A DNA stretch of 64,000 bases from Anaerococcus vaginalis ATCC 51170 (lineage in GTDB: Bacteria > Bacillota > Clostridia > Tissierellales > Peptoniphilaceae). The notes beneath the pieces are model-generated. The model did no database searches and was not told where the DNA came from. It saw nothing but the letters and a program-made list of their open reading frames with translations. This document shows positions 15,123 through 23,318 of this stretch, one piece after another. Position numbers and translations under genes: made by a program. The stretch is taken from assembly GCF_000163295.1 (NCBI RefSeq), contig NZ_GG700527.1, positions 791,867 to 855,866 on the forward strand. The letters are read 5' to 3'. The stretch's first letter is position 1. Each line of letters opens with the position of its first letter.

Positions 15123-17732
15123 ATGAATTCAGATTTTAAATATGATAAATTAACCCCTATGTTAAGGCACTATGTGGATGTCAAAAAAAACTTTGAAGAT
15201 TCTCTTTTACTTTATAGAGTCGGAGATTTCTACGAGGCTTTTTTTGATGATGCTATAATTATTAGCAAAAATCTCCAATTAGCTTTGACTGGAAAAGAAT
15301 GTGGTCATGACAAAAGAGCACCTATGTGTGGAGTTCCTCATCATGTTATTGATACATATATAAATAAATTAGTTCAAAATGGATTTAAAATAGCCTTGTG
15401 TGATCAAGTTGAAGATCCGAAAATGGCAAAAGGCCTTGTAAAAAGAGCTATAACAAGAGTTATAAGTCCAGGTACAATAATAGATTTGGAATCGCTTGAT
15501 AAAAAAGAAAATAATTTTTTACTTTCAATATATGAGAATAAATACGGAATTGGTGCTTGTTTTTCAGATATTTCAACTGGAAAATTAATGGCCTTTGAAA
15601 TAAGAAATAATCAAAGCATTAGCGCAAATAAATTAATAGATGAGATAGAAAAAATTTCTCCATCAGAAATAATCATAAATTCAAATTTTTCCAATAAAAA
15701 AGTTTTAAAATATCTAAACTTAAATAAAGAAATCCTTATAAATAAAATTGATGATACAAAGGACTATGAAAGTTTAAGCAAAAATGTATATAAAAATTTG
15801 GGAGTAGAAAATTTCAAAAAAATAGAGAATATGAGAATTTCTTTAATAGCTATTTCAAATTTATTGGATTATATTTATAGTTATCACAAGGAAAAATTAG
15901 CTCATATAAATGATATTGAAATTTTAGATATTGCATCTTATATGCAGTTAGATGCAAATACACGAAGAAATCTTGAACTACATTCAAATATTGATAAAAA
16001 AGGTAAGGATAATTCTTTATTTAAATTGATTGACAAAGCTGATACTGTTATGGGTTCAAGGCTTTTAAATATGTGGCTTGAAAGACCTTTAATAGAAAAA
16101 GAAAAAATTGATAAACGTCTAGATTTGGTTGAATTTTTCTTTTTAAACCCTGATTTATCAAATAAAGTTTCATATTTTTTGGATGATATATTTGATTTAG
16201 AAAGAATTATTGGAAAAATTTCTTACCAAAGAGCTAATGCAAGAGATTTTATTTCTTTGAAAACATCAATAAGAAATATTCCAGAATTTAAGAAATTTTT
16301 GGCAGGACTTGATAATAAAGATATTATTTCTTTTTCAAAAAATCTTCCAGATGTTTCCAATATTTATGATATTTTAGATAAATCTATAGTTGAAGATCCA
16401 CCTGTTTTAATTACTGAAGGGGAAATTATCAAAGATGGTTTCAATGATGATTTGGATAAGTTAAAAAAAGATTCTTTGTCAGCAGAAAATGATTTGATTG
16501 CTTATGAAAATGAACAAAAAGAAAAGACAGGCATAAATAAATTAAAAATAAATTACAATAAAAATAACGGGTATTCAATAGAGATAACTAAATCAAATTT
16601 AGACTTAGTTCCTGATACTTATATAAGAAAACAAACTTTAATTAATCGAGAAAGATATACTACAGAAAGACTTGAGGAGCTTTCAAATTTGATTTTGGGC
16701 TCTAGCGATAGAATAAATAATCTTGAGTATGAAATCTTTTGTCAAATAAGAGAATTTATATTGGATAATACTAAAAAACTCCAATACTTATCAAAATTAA
16801 TTTCAATTATTGATTCTATTAATGCATTGGCAAAACTTGCTAGGGAAAATAACTATTGTAAACCTGAAATTACTACAGATAATATTATAAAAATTAAAAA
16901 TGGCAGACATCCTGTTATTGAAAAAAAACTTAAAGAAAATGAATTTATTTCAAATGATACAGACATCGGAGAAAGTAATAATCTAATTCAAATAATTACA
17001 GGGCCAAATATGGCAGGAAAATCTACTTATATGCGACAAATGGCAATAATTATAATTCTTGCTCAAATGGGTTCTTTTGTTCCTTGCGAAAAGGCAAGTA
17101 TTTGTATTTGTGATAAGGTATTTACAAGAATTGGAGCTAGCGATAATATTTCAAAAGGCGAGTCAACCTTTATGCTTGAGATGAATGAAGTAAGTAATAT
17201 ATTAAAAAATTCAACTGACAAGTCCTTCATTATTTTAGATGAAGTAGGGAGGGGGACAAGCTCTGATGATGGTTTATCAATAGCTATGAGCTTGGTTGAT
17301 TATTTAAGCAAAAAGAAGAAGGCTAAAACAGTTTTTGCAACTCATTTTCATGAATTGACAGTTCTTGAAAATAAATTGGATAATGTCATCAATTTAAAAA
17401 TAGATATATTAGAAGAAAATGATAGCTTAGTTTTTTTGAGAAAAATTTCTAGAGGAAAATCTGATAGGTCTTATGGGATTGAAGTTGCCAGAATGTCAGG
17501 GTTGCCATTAGATTTAATAGAAAATGCTAAAATATTTATGAATAAGCTTGATGAAAGTGATGAGATATTCAAGGACAATAACAAAATAATAAAATCTTCT
17601 ATTGATGATTTGAATAGAATTAAAATTGATGAATTGAAAAATAAAGTAAATTTGATAAATATAAATGAATTAACCCCATTAGAAGCAATAAATATTCTAA
17701 ACAAGCTTATTGATAATATAAAGGAGATATGA
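15123..17732 (+). CDS. mutS: DNA mismatch repair protein MutS
   Basis: This 869-residue MutS1-type protein recognises mismatches and small loops. The N-terminal mismatch-binding motif is RVGDFYEAF (the Phe-x-Glu wedge). The ATPase has P-loop GPNMAGKSTYMRQM, the segment FTRIGASDNISKGESTFM, Walker B IILDEVGRGTSS and the histidine switch ATHFHEL. Length is typical and no motif looks damaged. Its TGA overlaps the possible mutL ATG, indicating coupling. Its partner MutL has unusual C-terminal motifs (see that entry). Confidence 0.98.
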   Translation: MNSDFKYDKLTPMLRHYVDVKKNFEDSLLLYRVGDFYEAFFDDAIIISKNLQLALTGKECGHDKRAPMCGVPHHVIDTYINKLVQNGFKIALCDQVEDPKMAKGLVKRAITRVISPGTIIDLESLDKKENNFLLSIYENKYGIGACFSDISTGKLMAFEIRNNQSISANKLIDEIEKISPSEIIINSNFSNKKVLKYLNLNKEILINKIDDTKDYESLSKNVYKNLGVENFKKIENMRISLIAISNLLDYIYSYHKEKLAHINDIEILDIASYMQLDANTRRNLELHSNIDKKGKDNSLFKLIDKADTVMGSRLLNMWLERPLIEKEKIDKRLDLVEFFFLNPDLSNKVSYFLDDIFDLERIIGKISYQRANARDFISLKTSIRNIPEFKKFLAGLDNKDIISFSKNLPDVSNIYDILDKSIVEDPPVLITEGEIIKDGFNDDLDKLKKDSLSAENDLIAYENEQKEKTGINKLKINYNKNNGYSIEITKSNLDLVPDTYIRKQTLINRERYTTERLEELSNLILGSSDRINNLEYEIFCQIREFILDNTKKLQYLSKLISIIDSINALAKLARENNYCKPEITTDNIIKIKNGRHPVIEKKLKENEFISNDTDIGESNNLIQIITGPNMAGKSTYMRQMAIIIILAQMGSFVPCEKASICICDKVFTRIGASDNISKGESTFMLEMNEVSNILKNSTDKSFIILDEVGRGTSSDDGLSIAMSLVDYLSKKKKAKTVFATHFHELTVLENKLDNVINLKIDILEENDSLVFLRKISRGKSDRSYGIEVARMSGLPLDLIENAKIFMNKLDESDEIFKDNNKIIKSSIDDLNRIKIDELKNKVNLININELTPLEAINILNKLIDNIKEI

Positions 17733-19540
17733 TGAAAATCATAGAACTTGATAAAAAAACAATAGAAAAAATAGCAGCAGGAGAAGTTATAGAATCTCCT
17801 GTTTCCATAGTAAAAGAATTAGTAGAAAATGCAATAGATGCTAAAGCAAAAAATATAGTTGTAGAAATAAAAAATGGCGGAAAATCTTATATAAGAGTTA
17901 CAGATGATGGTATAGGAATTGATGAGGATGATTTTAAAATAGCTTTTAAAAGACATGCAACTTCAAAAATTAAAGATTTCTCAGATTTATACGATTTGTT
18001 TACTCTTGGTTTTAGGGGTGAAGCCTTATCATCAATTGTTGCTTGTGCAAATATAAAAGCGATTTCAAAAACAAAAAATCAAAATCTAGGCAAAGAATTG
18101 ATTTTTGAAAATGGAAATATAAAGTCATACAATTCTATAGCTACAAATATGGGGACAAGCATAGAAGTTTATGATTTATTTTCAAATCTTCCTGTAAGAC
18201 GTAAATTTTTATCATCTGATATAAATGAATCAAATAAAATAGCAAAAATAATGCAAGCATTAGCTCTTGGTTATAATGATGTATCATTCAAATTTATAAA
18301 GGACAATAGGCTGATTTTTCATACATTAAAAGACCAAGATATGGATAATAAAATTATTGAATTGTTGGATGAGAACTTAAAAGACAATCTTATCAAAATA
18401 GAAATTCAAAATTCTCTTTATAAAATTAAAGGATTTATTTCAAAAGTTAATTATTATAGGGGAAATAGGTCTTTTCAATATATTTTTGTAAATAATAGGC
18501 TTATTGAAAATGATAATATAAGCAAGGCAATAGAAAATGAATATAGAACACTTATTCCAAATCAAAGATTTCCAGCTTTTTTTATCTTTATAGAAACAAA
18601 TTCTAACAATATTGATGTAAATATTCATCCTAACAAAAAAGAAATTAAATTCACATATCAAAATGAGTTAATTGATTTATTAGAAGATAAAATATCTAAA
18701 ATATTATATGAAAATATTAATATTAGAGAAGTTAAAGTTTCAGAAAAAAATAAAGAAGAATTAAATTTTTATGATGATTATAGCGAGATCTTAAATTCAT
18801 ACAATAGGGTAAAAGAGGAAGATAATTCTTATAATTTTGAAAAAAATCCAGATAAGAAAGAACAAGCAAAAAAGGAAGAAGATTTCTTTTCTGGTGTAGA
18901 ATTAAATTTTATAGAAAAAAATGAAATAATTGAAGATATAGACTACAATAAAAAAAGTCTTGGAACAGTAAAAAAATTAGAAATTGATAAGCTTATTTAT
19001 AAGTGTTCAATTTTTAATAGGTATTCTTTATTTTCTTATAATGATAAAATTTTAATCCTTGATAATAGACGAGCTGATCAAAGAATTAAATTTGATAAAT
19101 ATATAGAAAATTTTAATAATGGAAAAATTTCATCTCAACAATTGATTGAATCAAAAATTGTCAAAGTAAATCTTCAAGAATATAATAAATATCTTGAAAA
19201 AAAAGAAATTTTCAAAAAAATGGGTTTTGATATTGAGGAATTTTCTTATGACAAATTAATAATTAGAGCTGTTCCTTTTATATTTGAAGAACCTGAAAAT
19301 AATAATTTTTTCTATGATTTATTAGATATTGATGAGAAAAATGAAAACTTATTTTTAAATAAAATTTCAAAGCTAATAAACAAAAATGTCTTTAGAAAAG
19401 GAGATCTTATTAATAAATCAGAAGCTATGGCTACAATAGATAAATTAAATAAGTGTGATAATCCATATAAAACTTACGATGGAAAATCAACTATTATTAT
19501 GATTGAAGAAGATGAATTGGAGAAATATTTTGATAGATAA
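17732..19540 (+). CDS. mutL: DNA mismatch repair protein MutL, endonuclease motif degenerate
   Basis: This GHKL-ATPase couples mismatch recognition by MutS to downstream repair. N-terminal motifs are intact: IAAGEVIESP, ELVENAIDA, DDGIGI and GFRGEAL. The C-terminal dimerisation domain aligns in position with endonuclease-type MutL of Bacillota, but the expected DQHA(x)2E(x)4E motif reads DNRRADQRIKFD (from about residue 444), and the CPHGRP region reads CDNPYKTYDGKS. The metal-binding and nicking residues therefore appear lost. I place the start at the second of two adjacent ATGs (17732) because AAGGAG at 17721-17726 is then 5 bases away. miaA overlaps its end. Confidence 0.95.
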   Translation: MKIIELDKKTIEKIAAGEVIESPVSIVKELVENAIDAKAKNIVVEIKNGGKSYIRVTDDGIGIDEDDFKIAFKRHATSKIKDFSDLYDLFTLGFRGEALSSIVACANIKAISKTKNQNLGKELIFENGNIKSYNSIATNMGTSIEVYDLFSNLPVRRKFLSSDINESNKIAKIMQALALGYNDVSFKFIKDNRLIFHTLKDQDMDNKIIELLDENLKDNLIKIEIQNSLYKIKGFISKVNYYRGNRSFQYIFVNNRLIENDNISKAIENEYRTLIPNQRFPAFFIFIETNSNNIDVNIHPNKKEIKFTYQNELIDLLEDKISKILYENINIREVKVSEKNKEELNFYDDYSEILNSYNRVKEEDNSYNFEKNPDKKEQAKKEEDFFSGVELNFIEKNEIIEDIDYNKKSLGTVKKLEIDKLIYKCSIFNRYSLFSYNDKILILDNRRADQRIKFDKYIENFNNGKISSQQLIESKIVKVNLQEYNKYLEKKEIFKKMGFDIEEFSYDKLIIRAVPFIFEEPENNNFFYDLLDIDEKNENLFLNKISKLINKNVFRKGDLINKSEAMATIDKLNKCDNPYKTYDGKSTIIMIEEDELEKYFDR

Positions 19541-20486
19541 AGTTTTGATTGTAACAGGACCTACAGCTTGTGGGAAAAGTGATTTTGCTATAAAACTTGC
19601 CAAAAAATTTAATGGAGAAATTATTTCTGCTGACAGCCAACAAATTTATAAAGATATGGATATAGGAACAAACAAAATAAAAGAAAGCGAAACGGATGGC
19701 ATAAAACATTATGGACTTGATATAAAATATCCTAATGAAGAATATTCTGTTCAAGAATTTAAGGATATGTCAAGAAATCTAATAAGTGAAATCAATTTAA
19801 AAAATAAAATTCCTATTGTGGCTGGTGGTACTGGTTTTTATATTGATTCAATTTTATTTGATATGAATTATGGAACAAATAAAAAAGATGAAAATTTAAG
19901 GGACAAGCTTACAAAAGATTTTCAAATGTTTGGAAATGAATATATGTATGAAAAATTTTGTGAAATTGATCCTATAGAAGCTAAAAAATATCATCCAAAT
20001 GAAACCCAAAGAATCATAAGAGCCTTTGAGACTTACAAATTAACTGGAAAAAAACCAAGTGAATTAAGAAAAGGACTAAAAAATTTAAATAAAAATATAA
20101 AGCCTATAGTGTTTTTTATAAACTACAAGGATAGGTCAAAACTTTATGAAAAAATCAATCTTAGAGTTGACCAAATGATTAATGACGGATTAGAAAATGA
20201 ATTTGATTTTGTAGCTAAAAAGTATAAGCTAAGCCCATTATCTAAGTCATTACAAGCTATAGGTTATAAAGAATTTTTTCCTTATAAAGAAAATGAAATT
20301 TCTTATGATGAACTAAGAAGTGAAATCAAAAAAAATACAAGACGATATGCCAAAAGGCAAATCACATGGATGAAAAAATATTTAAAATATGATTTTTCTC
20401 ATTTAATTTATAGGGATGAGGATATGGATGAAAAAATCTTGGAAAATATGGAAAAAATTGTAAAGGAGACTTATGATTTACAATAA
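19530..20486 (+). CDS. miaA: tRNA dimethylallyltransferase
   Basis: MiaA transfers a dimethylallyl group to A37 of tRNAs reading U-starting codons. The protein of about 318 residues has the P-loop GPTACGKSDFA, SADSQQIYKDMDIGTNK, the substrate loop VAGGTGFYIDS, and the conserved QAIGYKEFFPY and RRYAKRQITWMK segments. A GGAG at 19519-19522 lies 7 bases before a TTG at 19530, which gives a natural N-terminus directly before the P-loop strand; upstream ATG and TTG codons would add residues encoded inside mutL. mutS-mutL-miaA order is common. Confidence 0.95.
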   Translation: MIDKVLIVTGPTACGKSDFAIKLAKKFNGEIISADSQQIYKDMDIGTNKIKESETDGIKHYGLDIKYPNEEYSVQEFKDMSRNLISEINLKNKIPIVAGGTGFYIDSILFDMNYGTNKKDENLRDKLTKDFQMFGNEYMYEKFCEIDPIEAKKYHPNETQRIIRAFETYKLTGKKPSELRKGLKNLNKNIKPIVFFINYKDRSKLYEKINLRVDQMINDGLENEFDFVAKKYKLSPLSKSLQAIGYKEFFPYKENEISYDELRSEIKKNTRRYAKRQITWMKKYLKYDFSHLIYRDEDMDEKILENMEKIVKETYDLQ

Positions 20487-21759
20487 ATTATATGGAATTG
20501 ATACAAAGATTGAAAATTATATTGAAAAAATAGATCTAGATTTAGAAGATAAATTTAAAGAATTAGATAAGATAAGTGAATACAATCAAATAAAGGTCTT
20601 AAAAGCTTTTAGCGATAATAGTCTTTCTGCTATTCATTTTAACTCTGCAACAGGATATGGATATGCAGATATTGGTAGAGAAGTAGTTGAAAATATTTTT
20701 TCTTCAATTTTCAAATCGGAAGATTCTCTTGTAAGACCAAATATAGTATCTGGCACTCATGCTATTTCTTTGGTTTTATTTTCTCTTTTAAATTACGGAG
20801 ATAAGATTTTATCAATAAATGGAGATCCTTATGATACTTTACAACAGGTTATTGGAATTGAAGGAAATAAAAAAGGAAATTTGATTTCAAAAGGAATTAA
20901 ATACGATAAATTAGAATTAAAAAATGATCAAGAAATTCAATATGAAAAAATTAAAGAGAAATTAGATGATAAAACAAAGCTTGTAATGATTCAAAGATCA
21001 ACAGGATATACAAATAGGAGAGCTTTTAGTATTAGTGAAATAGAAAAGGCGATTATTGAAATTCGAAAAATAAATAAAGACGTAATTATTTTTGTAGATA
21101 ATTGTTATGGGGAATTCACAGAAATTAAAGAACCTATAGAAATAGGCGCAGATATAATTGCTGGCTCTTTAATTAAAAATCTTGGTGGCGGAATTGCAAT
21201 AACTGGCGGATATATTTCTGGTAAAAAAGATTTAATTGAATACTGTGCAAATACCCTTACAGCACCTGGAATTGGAAAAGATGAAGGATTAAGTTTTGGA
21301 ACAAATCGAAATGTCTTGCAAGGTTTATATTTTTCGAGCAAAACCACAATTGAGTCTATAAAAGTTGCTCTTCTTTTCGCAAAAGTTTTTGATAATTTAG
21401 GATATGAAATAATCCCAAAATTAGATGATCCAAGAAGCGATATAGTCCAAGCTATAAAATTACATTCTAGTAAAAAACTAGAATTATTTGCAAAAGCAAT
21501 CCAAGAATCTTGTAGCGTAGATTCCAATTTAACACCGATAGCTGATCAAATGCCTGGATATGAAGACCCTGTTATAATGTCATCAGGAGGCTTTGTAGAA
21601 GGAGCTACTTCTGAATTATCTTGCGATGGGCCATTGAGAAAACCATACACAGTTTATTTGCAAGGCGGATTAAATAAATACCACGGAAAACTTGCCTTGA
21701 TGAAAGTATTAGAAAAATTTATTGATAATAAAATTTTAGATATAGATTTACTAAAATAA
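20473..21759 (+). CDS. ynbB: methionine gamma-lyase-like PLP enzyme (YnbB/aluminium-resistance family)
   Basis: This 428-residue fold-type I PLP enzyme belongs to the YnbB family, annotated as aluminium resistance or methionine gamma-lyase-like. It has the RPNIVSGTHAISLVLF cofactor-binding segment, the aspartate in FVDNCYGEF, and the presumed PLP lysine in AGSLIKNLGGGIA. Substrate is not known for certain; gamma-lyase activity is a family guess. It overlaps miaA by 14 nt. In B. subtilis ynbB also lies downstream of miaA, but with hfq nearby, which is not found here. Confidence 0.88.
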   Translation: MIYNKLYGIDTKIENYIEKIDLDLEDKFKELDKISEYNQIKVLKAFSDNSLSAIHFNSATGYGYADIGREVVENIFSSIFKSEDSLVRPNIVSGTHAISLVLFSLLNYGDKILSINGDPYDTLQQVIGIEGNKKGNLISKGIKYDKLELKNDQEIQYEKIKEKLDDKTKLVMIQRSTGYTNRRAFSISEIEKAIIEIRKINKDVIIFVDNCYGEFTEIKEPIEIGADIIAGSLIKNLGGGIAITGGYISGKKDLIEYCANTLTAPGIGKDEGLSFGTNRNVLQGLYFSSKTTIESIKVALLFAKVFDNLGYEIIPKLDDPRSDIVQAIKLHSSKKLELFAKAIQESCSVDSNLTPIADQMPGYEDPVIMSSGGFVEGATSELSCDGPLRKPYTVYLQGGLNKYHGKLALMKVLEKFIDNKILDIDLLK

Positions 21760-21772
21760 GTGATGAAACTAA

Positions 21773-21819
21773 AAAATACTCAACCAATAAGAATTAGTCA
21801 TTGATTGAGTATTTTTTTA
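21773..21819. terminator. bidirectional terminator between ynbB and the recombinase gene
   Basis: AAAATACTCAA (21773-21783) pairs with TTGAGTATTTT (21805-21815). The left arm is preceded by A-rich sequence and the right arm runs into a T tract, so it can end transcription from either side. Confidence 0.8.
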
Positions 21820-21864
21820 TAAATTCTAGCTTTGAAAAATTAATATTAATAGATAAGAATTTTT

Positions 21865-22860
21865 TTATATTTTTAAATTTGATAAAGGATTTTTGTTTAC
21901 TGCCTTTTTCAAATCTTCATCATCCAAGTGGGTGTAAATTTGAGTAGTAGATACACTTTCGTGTCCTAATACATCTTTTAAGGCTCTTATATCCACGTTT
22001 CCATACTTATACATCAAAGTCGCTGCTGTATGTCTTAGTTTGTGAGTAGAATAGATTTTTGTATCAAAACCTGCTTTTTCTAAATATTTTTCAACAGTTG
22101 ATTGAACAGCTCTGTTTGAAATTCTTTGTTTTCTAGTAGATATAAACAAAGCGTCAATTTTTTTGTCTTTTAAATATTTTTTCCTAATCTTTATATAATT
22201 TTTAATTAAATCTATGCAATTTTTAGTTAGGTATATAGTTCTTTCTTTATTACCTTTACCAATAATTGAAAAATGATCATCTTTAATATCTTTTAAATCC
22301 ACACTAACAAGTTCGGAAAGACGCATGCCTGTTGTTAAAAAAGTGAAAACTATAGCCATATCTCTATTTTTTAGAAATTCATTTTTTTCTTGACTAACAA
22401 TTTCAAGTAAGTGTTCTGTTTCGCTTAAAGTGAGGTAGACAGGTTGTCTTTTTTGAATTTTTGGATTTCTTAATTTTTCTGTTATATTATTATCAATAAT
22501 TTCAATTTCTTGATGTAAATATTTATAAAAAGAACGCAAGGCAGAAATTTTTCTTGACCTTGTAGAAGTATTATCGTTTAATTCATTATCCAAATAAGAT
22601 ATATAAGAATACATATCCTGAATATTAATATCGTTAATAAAAGCTTGATTGAAAATTTTATTAGAATCAATATTTGATTTTTTTAAATCATAATCAAATT
22701 TTTCCTTATCATCAAAATAAACCTTTCTTAATATTTGATAAGAAATAAAATTAATAAGGTCGTAATGATATTCGCTAATAGTTTTTTCAGATAAGGCTCT
22801 AATAGATTTTAAGTAGGAAAGATAATCTTTTAAAATTAAAGGGGACTTTATTTTAGTCAT
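21865..22860 (-). CDS. tyrosine recombinase, XerC/XerD type
   Basis: This 331-residue tyrosine recombinase probably resolves chromosome dimers at a dif-like site. All catalytic positions are visible: R180 (TTGMRLSEL), K202 (IGKGNKERT), H273 and R276 (STHKLRHTAATL), H300 (LGHESVST) and nucleophile Y309 (TQIYTHL). An N-terminal SAM-like DNA-binding domain covers about residues 8-125 and has a charged insertion at about 48-70, making the protein some 30 residues longer than E. coli XerC/D. No phage or transposon genes adjoin it, which favours a housekeeping role. It has its own promoter with an adjoining inverted repeat. XerC versus XerD cannot be decided here. Confidence 0.9.
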   Translation of the reverse strand: MTKIKSPLILKDYLSYLKSIRALSEKTISEYHYDLINFISYQILRKVYFDDKEKFDYDLKKSNIDSNKIFNQAFINDINIQDMYSYISYLDNELNDNTSTRSRKISALRSFYKYLHQEIEIIDNNITEKLRNPKIQKRQPVYLTLSETEHLLEIVSQEKNEFLKNRDMAIVFTFLTTGMRLSELVSVDLKDIKDDHFSIIGKGNKERTIYLTKNCIDLIKNYIKIRKKYLKDKKIDALFISTRKQRISNRAVQSTVEKYLEKAGFDTKIYSTHKLRHTAATLMYKYGNVDIRALKDVLGHESVSTTQIYTHLDDEDLKKAVNKNPLSNLKI

Positions 22861-22891
22861 AAAAAACTCCTAAATATTTCTTGCTAAGCTC

Positions 22892-22920
22892 ATTATAGCA
22901 GAAAAAAATAAAAATATCAA
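22892..22920 (-). promoter_or_regulatory. near-consensus promoter of the recombinase gene
   Basis: On the minus strand TTGATA (22920-22915) and TATAAT (22897-22892) are 17 bases apart, and TGC before the -10 box makes it extended as well. It lies about 30 bases before the start codon. Confidence 0.8.
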
Positions 22921-22952
22921 TCATTGCACAAAATAATAATTTTGTGCAATGA
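22921..22952. repeat. perfect 14-bp inverted repeat abutting the recombinase -35 box
   Basis: TCATTGCACAAAAT and ATTTTGTGCAATGA are perfect reverse complements around a 4-base centre. The repeat touches the -35 hexamer at 22920 exactly. It could be an operator or a transcript hairpin. It is not the terminator of the upstream gene, which has its own at 23281. Confidence 0.8.
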
Positions 22953-23280
22953 TTTTAGAATTAAAAAGCCTATACACTAACAAAGTTTTTTAGTTCAAAT
23001 ATTTTAGTAAAAAACTTTTCAGATATAAAATTATATATAAAAACAGCAGCTTTATAGTTGACTCATAAATCATTACAACAAATTTTAAAAATATATTAAA
23101 TTTCTAAAAAATCAGACGTCGTATTTTGCGTTTTAAGCGATTTTATATTTTTGCTAATACAATTCTACTCCTAAATAAATAATAAAAATCGAATTTTTAT
23201 ATTTTGAGTATTGATTTAATTTTAAATCGATTTAAACAATTCATTACAGTATAATTTGAAAAAATATATAAATAAAAAAA
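22953..23280. other. A+T-rich non-coding stretch
   Basis: No open frame of useful length, tRNA or known RNA motif is visible between the repeat at 22921-22952 and the terminator at 23281. It contains one further 11-bp perfect inverted repeat, AAAGTTTTTTA (22982-22992) with TAAAAAACTTT (23008-23018). A slightly less A+T-rich patch with several CG dinucleotides lies near 23113-23141. A small RNA cannot be excluded, but nothing positive supports one. Confidence 0.5.
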
Positions 23281-23307
23281 TTGGATAAAGAATTTTTCTT
23301 TATCCAA
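23281..23307 (-). terminator. terminator of the glucosaminidase gene
   Basis: TTGGATAAAGAA and TTCTTTATCCAA form a perfect 12-bp stem with a 3-base loop, and the minus-strand transcript then runs into seven U residues. Confidence 0.9.
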
Positions 23308-23318
23308 AATTTAAATAA

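Noticed and set aside
21105-21527. 140-codon open frame on the minus strand within the YnbB-type gene
   Set aside because: It lies fully inside a well-supported enzyme frame and resembles no family.
21865-22860. Recombinase considered as the integrase of a mobile element
   Set aside because: No excisionase, phage, plasmid or flanking direct repeat is seen, and both neighbours are ordinary genes.
22921-22952. Inverted repeat considered as a chromosomal dif site
   Set aside because: dif sites are imperfect and have two 11-bp arms with a 6-bp centre; this perfect 14-4-14 repeat does not match, and its position against the -35 box fits a regulatory site better.
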